64,000 nt of DNA, taken from Schizochytrium sp. TIO01. Taxonomy: Eukaryota > Sar > Bigyra > Thraustochytrida > Thraustochytriidae. Shown here one piece after another: positions 57,160-64,000 of this stretch. Every line of letters begins with the position of its first letter. The first letter of the stretch is position 1. The position numbers and the translations under genes are program-made. The stretch lies in contig SMSO01000014.1 in NCBI GenBank assembly GCA_004764695.1, forward strand, positions 5,756,029 to 5,820,028, read 5' to 3'. Under the pieces are notes generated by a model, which was not told the origin of the DNA, did not search any database, and saw only the letters and a program-made list of their open reading frames with translations.

Positions 57160-57175
57160 CCTGAGCTAAGACCGC
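57103..57175 (-). tRNA. tRNA-Phe(GAA), copy 5
   Basis: Body identical to copy 1, A73, T5 terminator. The 5' flank is of the copy 1/2/4 type. Last member of the first group. Confidence 0.97.
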
Positions 57176-58879
57176 TTTCCATATGTTGAAGCGATTTCTG
57201 CAGTGCTACTTCTTTAACACCCTCACAAGTGTCACCTGAGAGCCACCCATCTTAATCCATTTGGTAGAAAACTCCAACATGTGACATGCAGTCACATGTG
57301 ACTAGTTTTACTTTACTCTTATTATATAATGGCTACCTGGAGATATAAAAAGAAAGGTACCTTACCTAGCACCACCGCGGTCAATGTTCAGGCGCTGAAG
57401 AGAAGTAAGAGATTGGAAAAAGGTATGTTGTTTTCTTTCATAAACACTGATAGGACGCCTCGCTCAATGAAATCAAGGTCCGTGGAGCGCTGTCTACGAA
57501 ATGGTTTGGTTGCGCTTGGTTGCGCTTGACTTCGTACTTAGCAAGATATGCTTTGCTCATTGTCATCCCAAATTAGGAAGCGATTTTCTTGCCCCATGCA
57601 AGACAACCAAGCAAGCGCAATGCAACCTCAGCAATCACAATCTCTGTGTGTTCAGGCTCGGCGTTTATAATGGTTGGCACCGGGTTAACCATTCCGCTGT
57701 CGTTGGACATTTCCTCTGATGTCCTGTATATCCTATAGAGAAAACAAAATTGCACCGGCAGCCCATGCGGTGAATTGATCCCAGTCGGTCCCATTGCCTC
57801 TATAAGCAGTCATTAGTCTGAAGAAACTCTCTGTCTTCTATTGCCTTTTAGGGGTACTTCTTGCTTCGTCTAAATCTTCATGCAGCCCGCCTTCCTTATC
57901 CTCTCGGGGAGCGTACTTAATCTTAACCTCCTCCGTATATTTCTTCTACTTCGGTCCTCTCTGATAAATTATAGCTCGCTTATTGTCTCGCCTCTGCTAC
58001 TGCTCCTTGTGTTGATCTTCTGCATGTACGCCTGGCCAGTGAGCATCCTCATCACAAAATCATACAGGGAGCAAGCATATCGTTTCTTTGACCTTTGTCG
58101 TTGGTTCAGCCTTGCTCAGTCAATATCTAGCTCGACAAGTTCCAACCTTTAGGACCATCATCACTAGTAATGTAAAATGGATCTCAAGCTTTTGCTAATC
58201 AATAGCATAATCTAAATCACCTTTAATGGAGGATGAAATTCACCATAACGGATGCAAGGGGGATACACGCAGGGTCCTTTCAATATCTCTCTCAAAAGGT
58301 GTTGTTCAGTATAAGCACGATGTTTTTAGCTGACAGAGTATCGATTTAATCAAGGTAAAGCAACTCTTGTCGAATCAAATCCTAAAGAACGCACTACGAT
58401 TATGAGTAGCGTGAGTAGGGGCTGGTATAAAGATGTATGTGCGATCAAAAATGGCTACAGCTGCTTGTGTTAGGCTGCTTGTGCTAGCCAAGAGTACGTT
58501 TGGTATGCATACAAGCGTCGTCTAAATTATATTCCTCTGATGGAATACTAGAATCAGTACTGAATCAATATTGAATCAGTATTGAAAAAGCTAATACAAG
58601 TGCTGAAAGATGAGTCTGGTCAGCTAGATGTTGACTAAGATTAAACTGAAGGCAAAAGAATGGAAATAGGCTCGATTAGTGTTATCTTTAAAAGTTGGCG
58701 ATCTGCTGTCCTTAGGAAGCAGGCTGATCCATGCTACAATTAGGAGGCCAAGAGAAACTTTTTCTGTACAAATTGAAGGAGCCAGATTAACTTGTCTCTT
58801 TAGCCATCAATCCAGATAGTGCCACATTGGGTTCTAACGAATGCATTTGTACGCCTTTAGTTCTCGTCTATCATAACTA

Positions 58880-59010
58880 CACAACCGTGATCCTAGTTGT
58901 ATAGTTCTGTACCTATGTAACTCCCAAATTCCTCGGGGATCAGAATGGAACGACAAGCACTGTAGCAATGATTCGTCCGATAGTCATTTCAATTGAAAAT
59001 CTCAGCAATG
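58880..59010. repeat. Diverged direct repeat, copy A
   Basis: Aligns by eye with 61850-61980: shared blocks include CTAGTTG, TAGTTCT, AATGGA-CGA, GCAATGATT-GTCC and TTCAATTGAA-ATCT in the same order and orientation. It is probably an old duplicate or mobile-element remnant. Confidence 0.55.
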
Positions 59011-59285
59011 AGCTTAAGTTTGAAAACGCAATGTTGATTGTGTCCTAAGTTCTTATTATACAGAGTATTTGTATTTACAAATGTGGATGAGATTCGGGAG
59101 TTGAAGATTTTGGAAGGCGACAGCTTAACAAAGCGCCCTCCCCGTGAACAAGAGCACACAACGCTCTCAAAAGGTATAAAATAACTTGCAAGCCGATGCA
59201 ATGCTTTGCTCTAGTGAATTTAGCGGGATGGTCCCTTCCTTTTCAGCAGCCCCCCTCCAATGAGTGGGCTGTAATCTATGCAACC

Positions 59286-59845
59286 CTAAGTTTTTGGTCT
59301 CACAATCACCTTAAGAACGTCATGAGCTAGTACCTGTTGTAGTACTTTGCAGATTAAGCCTATTAAGAACATAGCTCGTACAGTTCTGACTTCGATAGAA
59401 CCTCTTAAATTCCTCTCGCAATTTTGAGATATACGTTCGCAGCGCTTTAGCGCTCTCTCTATGGTCTCGTCCTTTGAAGAAGACAACTACCTTTATTCTA
59501 ATGGAGCTTAACAGATGAAGTAAGGCGATATTCCTGTGTAAGTCATACTCAGACTGCAAGAGTGGAGCAAATGATTTATATCAACTTTAGCTGGGTTGTA
59601 TCTAAACCTTTTAGTTTACGTCTGACTAAAGCAGCAAATTATTAATATGCGTATTTAGAGAAAACAGACATTGTTTAAGTCATTTAAATTGTGTGAATTC
59701 CCCTAACCTCTTCAGGAGCGTCTTGATCACCCATTTCGTATGCTTCTCCCACTATTGTAATTAACTCCTTGACAGGAACAGCTGCTCTTCTCTTCGGGTT
59801 AAATGCTAAATTTATTTCCCCCCTTTTAGAATGGCCAACTGGCAT
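59286..59845 (-). pseudogene. Possible decayed coding fragments between tRNA groups
   Basis: Three short minus frames lie in a row: 59684-59845 (53 codons from ATG 59845, begins MPVGHSKRGE, strongly protein-like), 59320-59559 and 59286-59486 (overlapping frames with helical Lys/Arg/Glu content). No family is recognised. Order, strand and broken frames suit a degraded gene or transposon, but small chance ORFs in AT-rich DNA remain possible. Confidence 0.25.
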
Positions 59846-60448
59846 GTTTTATCTCCTAATGCAAACCTCACTACCTTCATAAGCTTCGCTTGTATGAGCT
59901 GAAGCACCAGAGCAGCGTCAGGGTACCCAGTTTACAGAACCGGAATCCGACTCCTACACTGCTTCAAAGCCTCATTTTCCCACACAAGTAGAATTCAGGG
60001 TGAACAAATAGCACACATTTTACACAGATACGAGCAAAACATCCATCATCTTTCCAAGGCAAACCAATGAACAACTTATGTGCATTATTTTGACCAGGCA
60101 CTGCAATCCTGGGAGGAATTGACTTTTTATATCTCTAGCTAGAGAACATTGAATTTTAAAAATTAACAACAAAAAACTATTCAGAGAACAAACAGTCTTT
60201 ATCTACTTATTCACCTTCCGTATTTAGGTGGTCGTGTGTCTCTTAAAAAGTCGAAATGAGGAATGTAGAGCTTTATACAGATAAGCATGGATGGTAGCTT
60301 GTCATGGTTTTGGATTTAATTTTTTTTAAATAAAAAATATGTATATAAATTGTGTATAAAGAGAAATATTGGTAACCATATACAATATAGGTAAGAGTAA
60401 GTACTGCCTAGCTACTAAAAAGTAGTGTTTAAAATTAAAAAATATTAA

Positions 60449-60472
60449 TGCGGTCTCCGCGGATCGAACGCA

Positions 60473-60505
<33 letters not shown>

Positions 60506-60521
60506 CCTGAGCTAAGACCGC
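60449..60521 (-). tRNA. tRNA-Phe(GAA), copy 6
   Basis: Body identical to copy 1, A73, T-rich terminator. First of the second group; flanks are unlike copies 1-5. Confidence 0.97.
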
Positions 60522-60969
60522 TAATTAATTAGATGATGGCAATGCTCGCAAAGTTTCAAATGAACACAAAACCAATCTTTCACGAAACAACCCGATCAAT
60601 CCTTCAATTCTATCATAATGTGGGAGAATTCATGAAATCTCAAATCCCTAACAAAAGAAGTCTTTCCAAATTGACTGCATAAAGAGATAATAAATCAACC
60701 ATAGCATACAAACTAGGGATACTAGGAACATATATCTTTTAGTCTACCCTTTCTAGTTGCTTCTTTTTGTGGTTACCCTCTATAATAGTATCATCATTTT
60801 GCTTGTACAATAGTTCGCTGTTTTACAAGGTTATCTAAATTTCTAGTGTCACAAGTTTACGACTCAAAAGTAACGAAATGAATTGTACTATGTGGTAGCT
60901 TCGATTAATTATTTTTAATAAAAATTAAAAATTAAAAAATCAACTGAAATTGGGGGAAAGAAAAAATGA

Positions 60970-60993
60970 TGCGGTCTCCGCGGATCGAACGCA

Positions 60994-61026
<33 letters not shown>

Positions 61027-61042
61027 CCTGAGCTAAGACCGC
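60970..61042 (-). tRNA. tRNA-Phe(GAA), copy 7
   Basis: Body identical to copy 1, A73, T6 terminator (plus A6 at 60961-60966). Flanks are diverged. Confidence 0.97.
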
Positions 61043-61450
61043 AACGGAAAGCGAGCAAGTCATTGCTGGCTGTTGACTGAATACTTCGTCGGTAAAGTTA
61101 TAATTATTATGATAGTGTATGTTTTCTAAAACTCGCTTTCTCATTTTTTATTTAGTTAAAATTTTAATTCTAACTTTTGAAATTAATTATTTAAAATAAA
61201 TAAATAAAACATAAAACACAAAACATGAGGACCTTCTGATATGGATTGACCAACAAGAGATTTATTTATGGTGTGTGAAAGATGCGCCTGGAATTTATCT
61301 ACTACTTTAAATGACTTGTCTGCAACTTTTCCTTTAAATAAATAAACTGTAATGTGCATTTCTGCCCTAGTTTTCGTTGTTGATGTTCCTGCTTAGTTTT
61401 TCGGGAGAAATTTTTATTTTAAAAAAAAAATAGAAATTAAAAAAAAATAA

Positions 61451-61474
61451 TGCGGTCTCCGCGGATCGAACGCA

Positions 61475-61507
<33 letters not shown>

Positions 61508-61523
61508 CCTGAGCTAAGACCGC
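61451..61523 (-). tRNA. tRNA-Phe(GAA), copy 8
   Basis: Body identical to copy 1, A73, long T-run terminator. Flanks are diverged. Confidence 0.97.
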
Positions 61524-61849
61524 TAGTAACTTGAGGGTGATTGTATTACCACCTTGGTGGTAAGACTCGCGATTGAAGACTTTTGAGTCATCTCCGCGTT
61601 CTCGTGCTAGATTTGGCTATTTCTGATCTTCCTTTCTTTTCCTAAAAACCTCAGCGCTCTTGCTCTTGGTCTTAGTGATCTACTATGCTTGGAATTGAAT
61701 TTTGAAGGCAAACTGAAATTAGGGACTATTACACACTTGACTTGTATCCGCCATGATTGACAAGTAACCGCTTCGATTACAGATTTAGATTCCACCGTGC
61801 TCGATTCTAAGTGCTACACATGTGAACTTTGGATCTTGGCTCATTAACC

Positions 61850-61980
61850 ACGCAATAAGTCTAGTTGGCTAGTTCTATTCTAAGTAAGTCCAAAATCCTT
61901 GAGTGCGTACAATGGAGCGAATGCTGGCAATGATTTGTCCACTAGTTCCTTCAATTGAAGATCTAATAATTTGTCTGTAC
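61850..61980. repeat. Diverged direct repeat, copy B
   Basis: Partner of 58880-59010, same orientation, lying between tRNA copies 8 and 9. The plus-strand reading of both copies keeps a similar short peptide (AMI-x-P-x-V-x-SIE-x-L), hinting at a coding ancestor. Confidence 0.55.
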
Positions 61981-62502
61981 CTATTGTGGCATTGTGGAAT
62001 GCATTCATGCTGGACGTTCGAGAAGCGCATAGAGAACCATTCAAGGTAGAGTAGGTGTAGTAGACTTAATATATTCGTATTGTTGCGAAACAGCTGTCTT
62101 GAGGGACCCATAGTTCCCACGGGTTATAACTTTATAACTTAACACTCTTGATAATCACTTCACTAAGAAGGCATTTCTGGCATGCCTCTTGCCAAGATTT
62201 GTTCCAATCCAGTTTAAACTCCATCTCGGGAATTGAACATTTTCGAATTTTCCAGCCAGATGACTCAGATAACATTTAAACAGACTTCAATACCTACCAG
62301 TTTAATTTCCCCCAAGATGATTATAAAGCAACCGTTCAAATGATTGTAAAAGTAGCTGTGTTCAGAGTCTTGAGGTATAACGTCGTTGTTAGTATGCTCT
62401 TCTCAGGAGTGGTAGGTGGTAGAATGTAAAAGGTAGAGGCGGGGGAGAAGTAAATTTTAATTTATAGAGAAAAAAAAAAATATGGGGAGAAAAAAATAAT
62501 TT

Positions 62503-62526
62503 TGCGGTCTCCGCGGATCGAACGCA

Positions 62527-62559
<33 letters not shown>

Positions 62560-62575
62560 CCTGAGCTAAGACCGC
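62503..62575 (-). tRNA. tRNA-Phe(GAA), copy 9
   Basis: Body identical to copy 1, A73, T6 and T10 runs 3' of the gene. It lies 230 bp downstream of the Fanzor stop codon, on the same strand. Confidence 0.97.
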
Positions 62576-62732
62576 ATGTTTAACATTAGATGTTTACAAA
62601 AAGAGCAATTGAACATATATACCTACTCTAACAATATGGAATAAGCTATACAAATAAAATCGGTGGAAATATATAACCTCCAAATAGTACTAGTGTCTCT
62701 TAGATTTTAAACTACAAAATTTGCAAAACTTG

Positions 62733-62798
62733 CATTTCATAGAAGGAGCTAAGACTCCATCACGGACTAGTTAGACTAACCCGCGACTCAATGAAATG
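62733..62798 (-). ncRNA. Candidate Fanzor guide-RNA scaffold (predicted structure)
   Basis: On the minus strand, just after the Fanzor stop, an 8-bp outer stem (CATTTCAT 62733-62740 with ATGAAATG 62791-62798) encloses two hairpins: 62764-62782 (8 bp with two G-U pairs, 3-nt loop) and 62745-62758 (GGAG/CTCC, 6-nt loop). TnpB and Fanzor guide RNAs arise from the 3' end of the nuclease gene, so position and strand fit. Structure was found by eye only, and a competing hairpin (62796-62802 with 62808-62814) overlaps its edge. Confidence 0.4.
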
Positions 62799-62805
62799 AT
62801 TTTTT

Positions 62806-64000
62806 TTAAATCATGTCCTTGGATAGGTAGCGTAAAAGGATGCCTCTTGCGGCATGGACATCACGGTCTGCTACATGGTTGCACTTGAGATTAGGGCATT
62901 GGAAAACCTTGGATGCCCCGAGTTTATGGTGGAGGGTACCGCACTCATTGCATGTTTTTGAAGTGTAGCTCTCTTGGCAAAGAACAAGCTTGCACCACGG
63001 GAACATCTCAGCCTTATGAATGAGAGCCTGGCGGAACCCAAAATGGGACCAACGACACATCATTCGAACAGACTTCTTGGATATCCGTCGCTCCATCCTC
63101 CTGCTCATCTTAGAGGTTTCGAATTTAGGCAAGAGAATAACACGATAGTTTTCACAAAGCCAAAGCGCGAGCTTGCGGTGAATCTCAGTGATCTTGTTCT
63201 TGATCTTGAGTTGGGCGCGATAGAAGGCGCGCTTCAAGGGGGTGTTGAAATCGTATGCAGTTTTCTTTTTATTTTCTTGAGCTTTATCAATCCTGCTTTG
63301 GATCTTATCAACGCGGCGACAGAGATAGAATATGGTTCTAAAATCTTTCCCTGTGCCCCATTCAATGGCGCGGCCATCAGCATCATACATCGTCTGAAAC
63401 GAGCGAACACCTGGATCTAGAGCAATGACACTGTGGTGCGCCTTGGGTGCCTGGTCCATTGGACGCTTTTCTTCTTCTCGTAAGAAGCAGAAGTACACAT
63501 GCCCAAGGCGATTCATTTGCACACGCATGGCGTTCTTAATCTGACTGGGGAACTTTTCTTTGCGCGTACGAAACTCTTTTAGAAAGCTGGTGGTCTTTGA
63601 TTTCTCCGTATTCCAGATACGTGCGTTCACTTCGAAAATCTGTGATTCATCACGCTTGGTCCGAAACTTATAAAAAGATTGCTCATGAACTTTCTTTTGT
63701 ACAGCGAGTTCTTCGTTTTTGGCTCGTCCAGAGTTAAGAGCCTTGAAGAAATCCAGAATCCCGGAATCACGGATAGCCTGTGGGACCTCGAGAACCCATT
63801 CAGGAGCATCATGCCTTTCTTTAGATCGAACGGCTTTCTTTTCTCCATAGAGGGCACCATACGTTTGGGGATTCCCATCTTCATCTACTAAAACCTGCTT
63901 CGTCTTGGAATCCTTTTTGATGCACGCTTCTTGATGCAATTTGATGGCTTCTTCATCGCCCTTCGCCACGTCTCGGTGAAACGCAACGCCAGTATTGTAG
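62806..64000 (-). CDS. Fanzor, eukaryotic TnpB-like RNA-guided nuclease (N-terminus outside window)
   Basis: The minus frame is open from the window edge to TAA 62806 (about 398 codons seen). The GTG at 63969 is not a start: the frame continues to 64000 with NTGVAFHRDVAKG. RuvC-like nuclease motifs are complete: ALDPGVRSF with Asp at 63415-63417 (RuvC-I), VILLPKFE with Glu at 63118-63120 (RuvC-II), zinc ribbon CNEC...CPNLKC, and ADRDVHAARGI (RuvC-III Asp). ESYTSKTCNECG is the TnpB/Fanzor hallmark before the ribbon. Fanzors are transposon-encoded nucleases that cut DNA guided by an RNA from their own 3' end. No frame break is seen, so it may be functional. Subfamily (Fanzor1 or 2) and any partner transposase lie outside what can be seen. 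Confidence 0.9.
   Translation of the reverse strand, partial: YNTGVAFHRDVAKGDEEAIKLHQEACIKKDSKTKQVLVDEDGNPQTYGALYGEKKAVRSKERHDAPEWVLEVPQAIRDSGILDFFKALNSGRAKNEELAVQKKVHEQSFYKFRTKRDESQIFEVNARIWNTEKSKTTSFLKEFRTRKEKFPSQIKNAMRVQMNRLGHVYFCFLREEEKRPMDQAPKAHHSVIALDPGVRSFQTMYDADGRAIEWGTGKDFRTIFYLCRRVDKIQSRIDKAQENKKKTAYDFNTPLKRAFYRAQLKIKNKITEIHRKLALWLCENYRVILLPKFETSKMSRRMERRISKKSVRMMCRWSHFGFRQALIHKAEMFPWCKLVLCQESYTSKTCNECGTLHHKLGASKVFQCPNLKCNHVADRDVHAARGILLRYLSKDMI

Larger units (their letters stand above)
54590..62805. other. 8.2-kb AT-rich tRNA-Phe region without firm protein genes
   Basis: The stretch from ARL2 to the Fanzor holds nine tRNA-Phe genes (listed one by one), all on the minus strand, in two groups: 55025-57175 (five) and 60449-62575 (four). 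The 3.3-kb gap between groups contains short frames, a diverged direct repeat and possible decayed coding fragments, also listed. Poly-A runs on the plus strand just before each tRNA are its Pol III terminators. Confidence 0.7.

Noticed and set aside
57880-58152. 90-codon hydrophobic plus ORF between tRNA copies
   Set aside because: Leu/Ile-rich composition is typical of chance frames in T-rich DNA; no conserved motif.
55025-62575. CRISPR-like array from regularly recurring identical 73-nt units
   Set aside because: The units fold as complete tRNA-Phe with A73 and Pol III terminators; spacers are 95 bp to 3.3 kb and irregular, in a eukaryotic genome.

Overview
The window is nuclear DNA from a eukaryotic microbe with a standard genetic code (TAA, TAG and TGA all end genes), mostly intronless genes, and gene-poor stretches full of microsatellites. 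Gene content (Brr2, ORC4, ARL2, a TBC1D31-like ciliary/centriolar protein, a P2X-like channel, a MEKHLA protein, a HECT ligase, a Fanzor nuclease) excludes bacteria and fits a flagellated protist. A stramenopile such as a labyrinthulomycete is my best guess, at low confidence.

Layout. 1-203: 3' end of an unknown gene. 1398-2783: P2X-like receptor. 3825-10636: complete Brr2/SNRNP200 spliceosomal helicase, carrying one frameshift. 11087-14363 (minus): membrane-anchored HECT E3 ligase, probably one gene split by a frame change at a CAG tract. 17047-18732: unknown Ser/Gln-rich coiled-coil protein. 20232-22397: HEAT-like protein resembling TTI2. 22683-24347 (minus): secreted catalase-related protein. 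24.3-32.9 kb: microsatellite-rich gene desert. 32943-33515: FABP/calycin-like protein. 34605-37955 (minus): TBC1D31-like WD40-TBC-coiled-coil protein. 38-43.5 kb: second desert. 43574-45398: a nine-exon leucine-rich-repeat gene. 45751-46548 (minus): short-chain dehydrogenase. 47322-52483: ORC4 with a huge repetitive N-terminal extension and one frameshift. 52878-53408 (minus): MEKHLA protein, divergent from ARL2 at 54029-54589. 55-62.6 kb: nine identical minus-strand tRNA-Phe(GAA) genes. 62806-64000 (minus): Fanzor (eukaryotic TnpB homologue), cut by the window edge.

Most striking points: (i) a Fanzor with an intact D-E-D RuvC triad and zinc ribbon, followed about 8 nt after its stop by a foldable multi-hairpin element that could be its guide-RNA scaffold; (ii) nine identical tRNA-Phe genes on one strand next to it; (iii) an LRR gene in which seven consecutive exons are each exactly 84 nt, all introns phase 2, one 28-residue repeat per exon; (iv) ORC4 with about 1,200 extra N-terminal residues, including a 13-residue repeat array with a 198-bp higher-order period. 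Single-base frame changes in Brr2 and ORC4 sit in homopolymer-rich spots and suggest assembly errors rather than pseudogenes.

The conserved genes serve core functions (splicing, replication licensing, tubulin/cilium biology, ubiquitin). They form no operon-like unit and are not otherwise linked. Several ORFs only appear to begin at GTG/TTG/CTG; for those I moved the start to the first suitable in-frame ATG.
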